A stretch of DNA of 64,000 nucleotides from positions 1-64,000 of the forward strand of contig JAFGJO010000043.1 of the NCBI GenBank assembly GCA_016929065.1. Reading direction: 5' to 3'. Origin of the DNA: Spirochaetales bacterium (GTDB lineage Bacteria > Spirochaetota > Spirochaetia > SZUA-6 > RPPD01). Position 1 is the first letter of the stretch, and the number at the start of each line of letters is the position of its first letter. This document shows, piece by piece, positions 8,879 through 17,790 of the stretch. Both the position numbers and the translations under genes were made by a program. The notes under the pieces were generated by a model. That model had not been told where the DNA came from. It was given only the letters and a program-made list of their open reading frames with translations, and ran no database searches.

Positions 8879-9888
8879 AGAAATACAGGGCAGCGGTGAT
8901 CGGCACCGGCAGAATCGGTTTTTCACTTCAGTTCGACCGGCTCCGCGAACAGCCTGCATCGCATGCTGCAGCGCTTGCATCACACCCGGCTATTCAGCTC
9001 ATTGCCGGATGCGACATCGATACTGCTATCAAAAAAACCTGGAAAAAAAAATATCCCGGCACCCGTTTCTACGCATCGGTCACCGATCTTCTTGAAAAGG
9101 AAAATTGTGATATTGTCAGCATTGCGGTGTGCGAAGATGCCCATCTGGAAGTCACCAAAGCAGTACTTGCCGCCGGGCCGGGGCTGGTGATTCTTGAAAA
9201 ACCCGTGGCACCGAATGTCCAAGAGGCAATAAAAATACAAGCGGCAGCGAAAAAATATGCGGTTCCCGTCATGGTTAATCATGAGCGCCGGTATTCACTT
9301 GATTATGTCAAAGCAAAACAGCTGATCAACCAAAAAGCCATCGGGGAAATCCAATCGGTACATGCACAGCTGTGGTCCGGGAGCCCTGTCTGGAAAAAAT
9401 CCGCATTTCGCGACGGATCGTGCTCTCTTGTTCATGACGGGACACACATGATCGACATTCTTCGCTTCCTCTTCGACGCAAACCTCAACAATCCGTCGAT
9501 TGATTTTGTCACAAAAGACAAAAAACGGAATATTTCCTCCCTTTATTGTCATTATGTTCTCAACAAAAAGATTTTCTGTTCAATTGATTTTTCCGGCAAT
9601 AAAAGAGTCTTTCATTTTCAGATCGACATCTGCGGAAATGAAGGAAAAATCCAGATTGGCAATGGCTTCTTCAAACTGTACCGCAGAAAACAATCTCCGT
9701 ATTATTCCGGTTTTTTCTCAATGGTCAAAGACAAAACCATAAAGCGCCCGAATAAAACAGGGTACTTTTCCCGTATGGTCGAAAATGGTGTTGATTTTCT
9801 GAATGCGAAAGCAGAGATTGTTTCCCCGCTCTCTGCCGGCATCGGCGCGCTTGACAATTGTTACCGGATTATCAGTCTTCTCGAATAA
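8875..9888 (+). CDS. Gfo/Idh/MocA-family NAD(P)-dependent oxidoreductase
   Basis: 337 residues from the ATG at 8875, which overlaps the leader ORF stop and gives the usual Rossmann start MKKYRAAVIGTGRIG; ATG 8860 is an alternative. Motifs: GTGRIG dinucleotide loop, then EKPVAPNV (the EKP signature of the family, lysine near the active site), then a C-terminal alpha/beta domain with HDGTHMIDILRF. Relatives oxidise sugars, inositols or nucleotide sugars. The 3' end overlaps the convergent rmuC by 17 nt. Confidence 0.88.
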   Translation: MKKYRAAVIGTGRIGFSLQFDRLREQPASHAAALASHPAIQLIAGCDIDTAIKKTWKKKYPGTRFYASVTDLLEKENCDIVSIAVCEDAHLEVTKAVLAAGPGLVILEKPVAPNVQEAIKIQAAAKKYAVPVMVNHERRYSLDYVKAKQLINQKAIGEIQSVHAQLWSGSPVWKKSAFRDGSCSLVHDGTHMIDILRFLFDANLNNPSIDFVTKDKKRNISSLYCHYVLNKKIFCSIDFSGNKRVFHFQIDICGNEGKIQIGNGFFKLYRRKQSPYYSGFFSMVKDKTIKRPNKTGYFSRMVENGVDFLNAKAEIVSPLSAGIGALDNCYRIISLLE

Positions 9889-10735
9889 TACCGAAGTTTT
9901 TTTCGGTCATTCCCTCCAGCCGGCGCAACGACATATCCATCCGGTGAAACCGCGAAAGAGCTTCTTCAAAACTGTTATGTGTATTTTTCAGGTGCGTCCC
10001 GAATGTTGCAAAAGAATGGGAAAACGAGGCAAAATCCTGATTAAACTGTTCAAACAGCTGCAGGTAATTATCCATATTTTTATCAATGGAAACACCGCGC
10101 AGCCCGTACAAAATTGTCTGCAGAAACAAAAGAAAGCTTGACGGCCCGGCAGGGATCACCCTGTACCGCTGGGCTTCCCGGAACATGTCTGTTTTTCCCT
10201 GCGGACGGATAAATCCGTCATAATATACCGATTCTGACGGGATATACATGATCGCGAAGGGAACAGTCCCCTCACCCGGCTTTATATATTTGCCGGAAAT
10301 ATCTTTCATATATTGCACAAAAGTCCGCGCCAGGGAGGCTTTTTTTTCGGCGTCCTGAGCGGTAATAATTTCCATCGGGAATTTGGCATCAACCGGCAGT
10401 TTTCGTTCTCCAAGAAAAAGCATCGCATCAACCCTGCTCCCGTCCTGGTACCGGTGCTGAAAATCATAGGTTCCCCTGGGGAGCGTGTTTTTTATCAATT
10501 CTTCAAGCAGCGTCTCCCCGATTTGCCCGCGGTGTTTTGACGAAAAAAACATTTTTTCCAATTCAGCAAACTTGACCGACAGGGTGGAAAGGTCATCGAG
10601 CCTTCTGGAAATAGACAAGAAAACAGATGAATTGTCGGTGCCGCCTTTTCGACGGATCAGCATAAAAATGATAATCAAAACCAGAACAGCGCATAATACC
10701 GAAAGTGCGGGGAGCAGGATTGTTTCCGGTGTCAT
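9872..10735 (-). CDS. rmuC: DNA recombination protein RmuC-like
   Basis: 287 residues. One N-terminal membrane helix (about 7-27) is followed by a coiled-coil stretch and the RmuC nuclease-like core. Recognisable core motifs are RGQIGETLLEEL, a DGSRVDAM segment and the LPVDAKFP motif typical of this PD-(D/E)XK-related family. RmuC limits inversions at short inverted repeats. The ATG at 10735 is preceded by AGGAAAG, and it overlaps the stop of the small upstream ORF as ATGA. The family is usually 350-500 residues, so this is a short member with little coiled coil. Confidence 0.85.
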   Translation of the reverse strand: MTPETILLPALSVLCAVLVLIIIFMLIRRKGGTDNSSVFLSISRRLDDLSTLSVKFAELEKMFFSSKHRGQIGETLLEELIKNTLPRGTYDFQHRYQDGSRVDAMLFLGERKLPVDAKFPMEIITAQDAEKKASLARTFVQYMKDISGKYIKPGEGTVPFAIMYIPSESVYYDGFIRPQGKTDMFREAQRYRVIPAGPSSFLLFLQTILYGLRGVSIDKNMDNYLQLFEQFNQDFASFSHSFATFGTHLKNTHNSFEEALSRFHRMDMSLRRLEGMTEKNFGIIRED

Positions 10736-10911
10736 CGTTCTTTCCTGTTTTCGAAAGAGAGGAATGGAAAACCGGTTGCCGGGTCTTTCAGACGCCATCC
10801 CGAGCTTCCTGTCAGTTCAATAATAATGCCTTCAATAATCCCGGGAAGCACATCCCCGGCCTTACAACACAGCACAAATACCCGCCCGATGGTTGACTCT
10901 GTATATTTCAT
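10732..10911 (-). pseudogene. Internally deleted PPC/DUF296 gene (59 codons)
   Basis: A 59-codon ORF opening MKYTESTIGRVFVL and ending IIIELTGSSGWRLKDPATGF plus about 9 residues. The first part matches the conserved start of PPC (DUF296) DNA-binding-type domains, and the last part resembles their C-terminal strand (EltG...R..DP.TGf..L.fe). The middle roughly 80 residues, which carry the metal-binding histidines in complete PPC proteins of about 140 residues, are absent with the frame kept. The stop overlaps the rmuC ATG (ATGA), so translation may still matter for coupling. It could be decayed or a minimal functional remnant. The family assignment is from memory of the consensus. Confidence 0.5.
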
Positions 10912-10962
10912 TGGAACTAACAGTAGTATTTTCTGTTTGGTTGTTCAAGTGGCAGGAGACGC

Positions 10963-11736
10963 TCAGCTCCGGTATGACCATCCATGATCGAGCGCGCTTT
11001 TTGTTTTGTTTGAAAATGAAAAACCTTCCAGCGGCGGGAATACCACATCATCAATGCTTTCGATGGTGAGCCCGTCAACTGTTTTTGTTACCAGAACAAG
11101 TGTCTGAATGCTCGATGATTTTCCAAGCGGAATAACCATTTTTCCCCCAAACCGCAGGAGACTGACGAGCTCCTGCGGAACAGTATCAACTGCACCGTTG
11201 ATCACGATACAGTCAAAAAGCCGGGGAATTTCCCAGATACGCGTTCCGTCAGTAAGGCGCATCTGAATATTCGTAAATCCGATTCCATCAAGAATTTTCT
11301 GTGTTGCATATATCCGGGATTGACTCACATCGGCAACCGCGACCTCAAACGATATTCTTGAAAAAACCGCTGCAAGGTATCCTGTATTCAGGCCGACAAC
11401 AAGGACTGACTGCGTTCCGTCTGGCTGGAGTGCCTCCGCCATCCGGGCGACGGTCGAGGGAGCTGGCGAATACTGGCCGCTTCCCATCGGCAATGGGATA
11501 TCTTCATAGGCAAGACGTTTCAGATAATCGGGGACAAACTCATGACGGGGAATATTTCTTATTGCGTCCAATACGAGCAGATTTTTAATTCCTGCCTGTT
11601 TCAGCCGCAAATCGACCAGCTTCGTTCTTGCCTCTTCCAATGAGGGTTCAGAAGTCTGCGGCCACAACATGGCGGCTGCAGTGAAAAACATCAGCAGGAA
11701 AAATATAAACGCTGAAAATCGTGATAATTGTTTCAT
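10963..11736 (-). CDS. Exported protein-L-isoaspartate O-methyltransferase-like protein
   Basis: 257 residues from the ATG at 11736 (a TTG two codons earlier is also possible). Residues about 5-26 form a signal peptide or anchor, unexpected for a SAM-dependent enzyme. The core resembles PCMT: PRHEFVPDYLKRLAYEDIPLP, then a motif I-like VLVVGLNTGYLAAV in which the usual VLEIGTGSG is altered, and NGAVDTVPQEL with LRFGGKMVIPLG. The family GxxxSxP loop reads GSGQYSPAPSTVARM. Without SAM outside the cytoplasm it may be non-catalytic, or the hydrophobic stretch may be an anchor with the domain inside. Confidence 0.78.
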   Translation of the reverse strand: MKQLSRFSAFIFFLLMFFTAAAMLWPQTSEPSLEEARTKLVDLRLKQAGIKNLLVLDAIRNIPRHEFVPDYLKRLAYEDIPLPMGSGQYSPAPSTVARMAEALQPDGTQSVLVVGLNTGYLAAVFSRISFEVAVADVSQSRIYATQKILDGIGFTNIQMRLTDGTRIWEIPRLFDCIVINGAVDTVPQELVSLLRFGGKMVIPLGKSSSIQTLVLVTKTVDGLTIESIDDVVFPPLEGFSFSNKTKSALDHGWSYRS

Positions 11737-11840
11737 AATCAACCATAAAATACTGTAAAAACCGTTTCAACGCAAGCCGATGGCCAGGTATCCATTCAAA
11801 CTCTGCAGGGAACCAAATAAACAGAAACAGAATGCGGAAT

Positions 11841-12731
11841 TCAGGTTATGGGGAACAACAGTTCGAGAATGACCGAGGAAATATTCAGGGAAACATGGAA
11901 GGCAATTGCCGACTCCAGTGACCAGCGCCGGGCCGCTTCAGAAAGCAGCAGTCCAATGAGAAATACCTGCCCCAGTTTGATAAGCGGGGCATTCGTGTTA
12001 TAAAAATGAAAAAATGCCCAGATAGCGGAAACCACTATAGCAAATACAATATAATATGCAAACCTGTTTTTGGTAATGCGAAGAAAAAAACCAAGGAGGG
12101 CTCCGCGGAACATAATCTCCTCTGTGATTGCAGCTGAAACAAAAAAAAAGGATAAAACTATTGCCTGGATCCATCCCGGTTCCATAAACAAATCCGGGAA
12201 TTGTCTGAAAAGGTCATCCATCTCGCGGCTTGCACCGACATTAAGGAAAAGAAATGCGAAATAACTGGCTGCGGCAAGCACAACCCCTGTTCCTGAAGCA
12301 ATTCCTATTTCAGCAAATCTTTTTTTCAGTTTCAAACTCATGCCGAAACGCATGGTCAAAACAGGAAATGGCCGGGGAACAATCTTTCCCCATTCACCGT
12401 ATGCGATGATATAGCAGAACATGCAATATACGGCGGAAAAAAGAATTGCGGCCATACCGGCAATCACGACAAAAACATGCACGACAGGGCCAAGGACATG
12501 CCAGTCCATGGTTTCCGGCATATGCGGCTGAACCAGGGATTGTACATCAATATTTTTATAGACAAGAATCTGGAGAGGGAGTCCCAAAAACATCGTGACA
12601 ATTCCGACAAGAATGGCGACCGGTGCCGTTTCCCTGATTTTTTTCCGGTGAATGACTGCCAGTGTTATAAATAAAACAAACATTCCAAATTGAATCACCG
12701 TCGTGACGAGTGAAATGATGATTTTTTCCAT
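11841..12731 (-). CDS. CPBP-family intramembrane metalloprotease
   Basis: 296 residues with about eight hydrophobic segments. The CAAX-protease/bacteriocin-processing motifs are present: EEIMFRG (EExxxR), a histidine in WAFFHF and the final HVSLNISS. Members are glutamic/metal-dependent membrane proteases of mostly unknown substrate; some process lipidated or prenylated peptides. It is transcribed alone, divergent from the lipoprotein gene at 12821. Confidence 0.85.
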   Translation of the reverse strand: MEKIIISLVTTVIQFGMFVLFITLAVIHRKKIRETAPVAILVGIVTMFLGLPLQILVYKNIDVQSLVQPHMPETMDWHVLGPVVHVFVVIAGMAAILFSAVYCMFCYIIAYGEWGKIVPRPFPVLTMRFGMSLKLKKRFAEIGIASGTGVVLAAASYFAFLFLNVGASREMDDLFRQFPDLFMEPGWIQAIVLSFFFVSAAITEEIMFRGALLGFFLRITKNRFAYYIVFAIVVSAIWAFFHFYNTNAPLIKLGQVFLIGLLLSEAARRWSLESAIAFHVSLNISSVILELLFPIT

Positions 12732-12777
12732 AAGTTTCTTTTCCAGTTTCCTGTTTTTACCGACCTGCCAGCCTGCG

Positions 12778-12806
12778 TTGACAAATACAATAGCCCGGGA
12801 TAGAAT
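12778..12806 (+). promoter_or_regulatory. Strong sigma-70-type promoter of the 12821 lipoprotein gene
   Basis: Consensus -35 TTGACA (12778-12783), a 17-nt spacer and -10 TAGAAT (12801-12806). The ATG at 12821 leaves a leader of only about 8 nt with no Shine-Dalgarno. Confidence 0.75.
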
Positions 12807-12820
12807 CTTTTACTATCACC

Positions 12821-14020
12821 ATGAAAGACATACTTTTATTCATATCAATTGTTTGTATCCTATATTCCTGTGCACCACAAGACACTTTTGTTCATTTGAA
12901 ACGTGAAGACCTGTTTGATCTTGCCATCGGGAAAATGGAAGACCAGCTTCATTTTTTTATCCAAGGTGATACACCGATATCCAGAAAAAATACGCTTCTT
13001 TATGATGACGGATTGTTTTACCTGGCAAACGGCCCCGCATCAAAATTAATGGAGTTCACCCGTTTCGGAGAGCTCACCCTGCTTTTGTATCAGCCTGCCA
13101 ACAACCCGGAACCCGTGATGCTTCCCAAAATTACAGAATCTGCATCGAAAGAAATCCTCACCCGCCGGGCGGTTGCTGTCCCGTTTCAGAATATCGGCAG
13201 TATCGGCATTGATACTTTCAAGAACATCTATATTGAAGATCAAATCGCAACAAAAGACTACCGTGATGAAAACGGGACAATTTTGCGAAAAATAATCCGT
13301 CGGTATGACCGCTACGGGAATGCACTTGATATCATCGGCCGGGAGGGAATCAACGGAACCCCGTTTTCTTATATCCGCAATTTTACGATCACTGAAAACA
13401 ACAACCTGGTGGTTGTCACCCAGACAAAATCAAATTTCGTCATCTACTGGTTTTCACCGGAAATGAAACTTCTGTATGAACTTGTGCTTGACCCGGAACT
13501 GCTTCCCCGCAAGGATACTGATCCATCACTTCCTACACTCGATACAATTTTCCCCGATTTCAGGGAAAACAAACTGTATCTGATGCTCACGTATTTTCAG
13601 TACGGCCAGGATACTTCGACCAAAATAGTCAACAGAATCATCCATTCAGAATCAAGGATTTATACATTTGATCTGAAAACCCAGTCCTATGCATCACAGT
13701 TTGTCAGTATCCCGGCAGAAACAGCGTCCTATGATCTGTTCTCCAAAGACTCACCGGCGAGCCCTACCCCCTATACACTCCTGGGAATCTCCGAAAATGG
13801 ATATTTTTATCTTCTGAAAATGCGCAACAACACCTCATACCAGCTTCTGGTGCTGAACGATCAGGGCAATATTTTCAAAAAGGCCCGCCTGTTCATTGAC
13901 AACACCGATGTCATTTTTCTTGATTTCTATCTTTCGCGTGATGGACTGATTTATGCCCTGATCGGCGAACGGACCCAGGCACGGATAACCTGGTGGCGCA
14001 GTGACCAGCTGGGCCTGTAG
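12821..14020 (+). CDS. Lipoprotein of unknown function, possible beta-propeller
   Basis: 399 residues. The signal peptide ends in LYSC, a spirochaetal lipobox, with Cys at 17, so the protein is lipid-anchored in the envelope. The mature part is a series of strand pairs with repeated turns such as GIDTFKNIYIED, KLLYELVLDP and SENGYFYLLKM, suggesting a propeller fold, with no catalytic motif. It is first in an operon with the NAD(P)HX repair gene 8 nt downstream, with no obvious functional link. Confidence 0.75.
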   Translation: MKDILLFISIVCILYSCAPQDTFVHLKREDLFDLAIGKMEDQLHFFIQGDTPISRKNTLLYDDGLFYLANGPASKLMEFTRFGELTLLLYQPANNPEPVMLPKITESASKEILTRRAVAVPFQNIGSIGIDTFKNIYIEDQIATKDYRDENGTILRKIIRRYDRYGNALDIIGREGINGTPFSYIRNFTITENNNLVVVTQTKSNFVIYWFSPEMKLLYELVLDPELLPRKDTDPSLPTLDTIFPDFRENKLYLMLTYFQYGQDTSTKIVNRIIHSESRIYTFDLKTQSYASQFVSIPAETASYDLFSKDSPASPTPYTLLGISENGYFYLLKMRNNTSYQLLVLNDQGNIFKKARLFIDNTDVIFLDFYLSRDGLIYALIGERTQARITWWRSDQLGL

Positions 14021-14028
14021 GAGCTTTT

Positions 14029-15561
14029 GTGAAAATTGTCAGCAGCAAAGAAATGGCCATCATCGATTCCCGTGCACAAAGTGAATATGTTATCCCCGGT
14101 TCAATTCTTATGGAGAATGCCGGCGTCGCAGCCGTTGAAAAACTTGTCGCAAAAGTATGGCGCAATGCACTGCCTGACGGATCATTTGTATTTCTTGCAG
14201 GAAAAGGCAATAATGCCGGCGATGCATTTGTCATGGCAAGGCGGTTTTCCATTCTTGGCAAACAGGATATATGCATTATCCTTGCTCTGGGAGAAATAAA
14301 ACAAGACTCTGATGCGGAAAGAAACCTTTCCGCATGCATAAAAATGGGTATTCCTGTCCTGGATATTGCTGCATCAAAAAAGGCCGCTTTCAGCACCATT
14401 GAATCCTGTACTGTCCTGTTCGACGGATTGTTCGGAACCGGCCTTAAAAACCGTCTTTCGAAAGACATTGTGAAATTGCTCCAATTTGTCAACAAATGCT
14501 CCTGTATCCGCATGGCGATTGATATTCCCAGCGGATTATATGACGGGTATACACCGGATCAGACCATGTTCCTTGCTGACATGACCCTTACCATGGAACT
14601 TCCAAAAGAATGCCTGTATCTTCCCTGTGCCCGCCCTCTGTGCGGCGAGATACTTACTGTTCCGGTCGGTTTTCCAGAGGAACTCACCGCCGCTGATGAA
14701 ATAAAAGGGCACCTTTTACTTGATCACGACATTTTTGAGCTTGTTCCTGAACTGCCCCTGCATGCGTATAAAAAAACGCGGGGCCATGCGCTGGTCTTTG
14801 CAGGTTCTCCCGGCACGACCGGAGCTGCTGTTCTGGCCGCGACAGCTGCAGGCCGATCCGGGGCAGGACTGGTGACCATCTGTACCGATGAAGCATCGTA
14901 TCCGATTATCGCTTCACAATGTATTTCCATTATGACAGCCCGGAACAATGACCGGGAGATTGACTTTTTTTTAAAGAATAAAAAATATACTGCTTTATGC
15001 GCCGGGCCTGGAATGGGTATTCAGGAGAATACCAGAAACATTATAAAGCGTCTTGTCAGACTACCGGTCCCGAAAGTGATTGACGCAGACGGCATTTCCA
15101 TTCTGGCTGAAATTCGGAAAACCGGATCAATCACCATGAACAATACAGCCATACTCACCCCTCATCCCGGAGAATGCGCACATCTTCTCGGCTGCAGTGT
15201 TGAGGAACTGCTTGTAAATCCCCTGCCGCAGCTTGCATCTCTTGCACGGGAGCTGGCTGCAGTCATTGTCCTGAAAGCCCATATTTCCATCATCATGTCT
15301 CCTGACTCACGGTATTGGGTTTATGACCATATGAACCCCGGACTGGGGACCGGCGGAACCGGTGATGTTCTGGCCGGAATAATTACCGGGCTTTTGGCGC
15401 AAAAAATACCTCCCCTTGAAGCGGCATGTGCCGGAGTGCTTATTCATGGCAAGATTGGCATGCGCGCCTATGAAGAAATGGGCTGGTTTCTGGCAGAAGA
15501 TCTGCTTCCCTATATTTCCGCTGCCGCCTGCATCAATGAGAGGAATGAATTATGGCAGTAG
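14029..15561 (+). CDS. nnr: Bifunctional NAD(P)HX epimerase/dehydratase
   Basis: Repairs hydrated NAD(P)H: the N-terminal YjeF_N epimerase (about 1-210) interconverts the R and S forms and the C-terminal ribokinase-like YjeF_C domain (about 225-505) dehydrates S-NAD(P)HX using ADP. Seen: ENAGVAAVE and GKGNNAGDAFVMAR (epimerase), GHALVFAGSPGTTGAAVLA, LTPHPGECAHLLG and the catalytic loop GTGGTGDVLAG (dehydratase). Start is GTG at 14029 with TAGGAG upstream. 510 residues, normal for the fused form. It overlaps the next gene by 10 nt. Confidence 0.95.
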   Translation: MKIVSSKEMAIIDSRAQSEYVIPGSILMENAGVAAVEKLVAKVWRNALPDGSFVFLAGKGNNAGDAFVMARRFSILGKQDICIILALGEIKQDSDAERNLSACIKMGIPVLDIAASKKAAFSTIESCTVLFDGLFGTGLKNRLSKDIVKLLQFVNKCSCIRMAIDIPSGLYDGYTPDQTMFLADMTLTMELPKECLYLPCARPLCGEILTVPVGFPEELTAADEIKGHLLLDHDIFELVPELPLHAYKKTRGHALVFAGSPGTTGAAVLAATAAGRSGAGLVTICTDEASYPIIASQCISIMTARNNDREIDFFLKNKKYTALCAGPGMGIQENTRNIIKRLVRLPVPKVIDADGISILAEIRKTGSITMNNTAILTPHPGECAHLLGCSVEELLVNPLPQLASLARELAAVIVLKAHISIIMSPDSRYWVYDHMNPGLGTGGTGDVLAGIITGLLAQKIPPLEAACAGVLIHGKIGMRAYEEMGWFLAEDLLPYISAAACINERNELWQ

Positions 15562-16085
15562 GCCATGGCTATCCGAAACCGGACATCCTGCATATCAAAA
15601 AAAATGCAGCGAAAGATCAACCTGTTTATTCCAGAAACGAGGAAAAAATACATCATTACAATGATCAGACAATCCTACACCGAAAAAAAAAGCGGAACCG
15701 TGTCAGCATCCTGTTAATCATCAATGTATTGCTTTTAATAATCGGGGGAATTATCGTCAGAGTGCTCACTGAAACCGATACTGCCTACAAGGAACAGAAC
15801 GGCTACTCCTACTCACTTTTGGTTACCGTAATCAATGACACAAGATCGATTCAGCTCAAGATAATCAATAAATCAGCGAATTCCGCCGGTTCCGGCAAAG
15901 AAGTTTTTATCAGGTTTTTCGTGCCTGAACGCGAATCCGTGGATATTCATAAAATTGACCTGCCTGAAAAAACAAAAGAACAAGTGCTCATCACGTCAAA
16001 ACTGCCTGCTTTTGCCGGCGACAGTGTTGTCAGTGCAGAAGTATTCACTGCTGATTTTTCTTTCACCCTGACTAAAAAAAAATAG
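15552..16085 (+). CDS. Single-pass membrane protein of unknown function
   Basis: 177 residues. A basic cytoplasmic N-terminal part ending in HRKKKRNR precedes one membrane helix (about 51-70), followed by an extracytoplasmic domain of about 100 residues rich in beta strands. Its start lies within the last codons of nnr (10-nt overlap), so it is co-translated. No family recognised; the topology is that of a small envelope accessory protein. Confidence 0.65.
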   Translation: MAVGHGYPKPDILHIKKNAAKDQPVYSRNEEKIHHYNDQTILHRKKKRNRVSILLIINVLLLIIGGIIVRVLTETDTAYKEQNGYSYSLLVTVINDTRSIQLKIINKSANSAGSGKEVFIRFFVPERESVDIHKIDLPEKTKEQVLITSKLPAFAGDSVVSAEVFTADFSFTLTKKK

Positions 16086-16093
16086 AAGGATAT

Positions 16094-16123
16094 TTGACTT
16101 CACCCTGATTTTTAGGCTATATT
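16094..16123 (+). promoter_or_regulatory. Sigma-70-type promoter before the 16142 gene
   Basis: -35 TTGACT (16094-16099), an 18-nt spacer and -10 TATATT (16118-16123), followed by a normal Shine-Dalgarno (AGAGGTGATT) and ATG at 16142. Confidence 0.6.
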
Positions 16124-16141
16124 TTACTGCAGAGGTGATTA

Positions 16142-16549
16142 ATGGAACAATTGTATTTTTTATCGATCGTTTTCAATTCATTCGGCGGACTAATTTTAAT
16201 TGCTGACAATTTCAGTGAGAAGTACCCGTTTTTCTCAAAACTTTCGTCCATGTCCAAAAACATCGGATTCCGTCTAATCTTAAGCATTCTGACCATTATC
16301 ATTGCTCTTATCATTCTGGTATGGTCGTTTGATTCTATACCGGTAATTGGCGATTTCTTCCCGGCTGTAGCCGGTATACTGGTTGCATCAACCCTTATTC
16401 TTGATTATATGTCGTCGAAATCTGAACCTGTTTCAGATACCGTCAAGCTTCTGAATGGTGCACTAGTCAATAACAAGTTGTTTATCGGAATTGGAGCAAT
16501 TGTTGTCTCGATACTTCATTTTTTTCTGCCGGCAGTGCCAATGTTTTAA
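16142..16549 (+). CDS. Small polytopic membrane protein
   Basis: 135 residues with about four hydrophobic segments (about 5-22, 42-62, 67-86, 110-130) and short loops. Its own promoter and Shine-Dalgarno are present. No charged or catalytic motif and no family recognised. It converges on the exported beta-helix membrane protein gene, with 47 nt between the stops. Confidence 0.65.
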   Translation: MEQLYFLSIVFNSFGGLILIADNFSEKYPFFSKLSSMSKNIGFRLILSILTIIIALIILVWSFDSIPVIGDFFPAVAGILVASTLILDYMSSKSEPVSDTVKLLNGALVNNKLFIGIGAIVVSILHFFLPAVPMF

Positions 16550-16596
16550 ACAAAAAAAAGTTATCTGAAAGCTGCTGCTTCCGGATGGCTTTTTTT

Positions 16597-17652
16597 TTAC
16601 TGCATCGAATTCTTTATCTGCAGCATCGACAGCCCCAGGCCATACATCAATGCGACATAAGACACAATTGCTCCTGCAGTGAGGAATATATCCCGCATGA
16701 GGATGAAAAATCCTCCGGACACCAGCGATAAAACAAGCCCGATGATGGTGAGTCCGTTTAAAACAACAAACCCGAGCCCTCCGTTTATCAGCAATCCGGC
16801 ATTTCCGGATGCTTCCCGTTTTAAAATCGTGGATCCGATTTTCACGGCAATCCCGATATATCCACTGTAGGAAATAGCGAATAAAAACAGGCACAATAAC
16901 GGAATGATCAAAATACCAATCCTCGACGAGATAATAAGGATCATAATCAATGGAATAGTCAGAAGGGCGAGCAAAGCAAATACAAGAGCTCCGCGCCACT
17001 CGGTCGTCACCATCTGTGAAATTGACTGAATCCCCGATTTCCAGAACTGACCAAGAAGAAACAGAACTACAATAAAGAGCAGAATTGAATAAATATGAAA
17101 ACTATTCAATAAAAATATCGATCCCGGATTGGGTGAAACAAGAATTCCCATCAGGGGAAACTGGAGGTCGGAAACCACATACTTGCTTCCCTGAATCGCC
17201 ACAGAGCCGCTTGAAAAAACACTCCCGCCGATAGTCACCACATTGCCGCTCACCGTTGCGTTTTTTCCAAGGACAACATCAGCATTAAATGCCCAGATAT
17301 CGCCATTCACTTTGCCGGTAACGTATACTTTCCCGCCGACACTGACGATATCTCCGTTATAGGTTCCACTGGCATTAATTTGTTTACTGTAGTTTGTCGA
17401 TCCGTTAAAAATAATGGTGAGCACATTAAAGGCAAGAAAAACGCTTCTTTCACCGCTTTTAATATACACATGCAGAGGAAATACATTCCATGATTGCCGT
17501 TTTTGATCTACATTTTCCAGAACCCCTATCCCGATCCCGAAATTATTCTTGTCTTGAGCAAATTCCTGGATATTCACTGTCGGGGCTGTATACGCATTAA
17601 TAACCGTAAACAGAATAAAAATAAAGATAAGGGCCAATACTAATTTTTTCAT
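16597..17652 (-). CDS. Exported bactofilin-like beta-helix protein with C-terminal membrane domain
   Basis: 351 residues. Residues 1-20 form a signal peptide. Residues about 85-145 are a short beta-helix of repeats such as GTYNGDIVSVGGKVYVTGKV and GNVVTIGGSVFSSGSV, the pattern of polymer-forming bactofilins. Residues about 185-345 contain at least four membrane helices. The signal peptide puts the beta-helix outside the cytoplasmic membrane, unlike classic cytoplasmic bactofilins. A GAAGGAAG Shine-Dalgarno is present. The gene lies just downstream of a LysM/M23 peptidase on the same strand (138-nt gap), which suggests a wall-shaping role. Confidence 0.75.
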   Translation of the reverse strand: MKKLVLALIFIFILFTVINAYTAPTVNIQEFAQDKNNFGIGIGVLENVDQKRQSWNVFPLHVYIKSGERSVFLAFNVLTIIFNGSTNYSKQINASGTYNGDIVSVGGKVYVTGKVNGDIWAFNADVVLGKNATVSGNVVTIGGSVFSSGSVAIQGSKYVVSDLQFPLMGILVSPNPGSIFLLNSFHIYSILLFIVVLFLLGQFWKSGIQSISQMVTTEWRGALVFALLALLTIPLIMILIISSRIGILIIPLLCLFLFAISYSGYIGIAVKIGSTILKREASGNAGLLINGGLGFVVLNGLTIIGLVLSLVSGGFFILMRDIFLTAGAIVSYVALMYGLGLSMLQIKNSMQ

Positions 17653-17790
17653 GGCAGCTTCCTTCTCAAAATTATATGCACGTTATCCCTTGACGGATAA
17701 TTCAGTTTATATCTCCAATACTCTCATCTTAAACACCATCGTGTTTTTTTACAACAACATTTTCCTGCAAAGACCGAAACAATATCCCGA

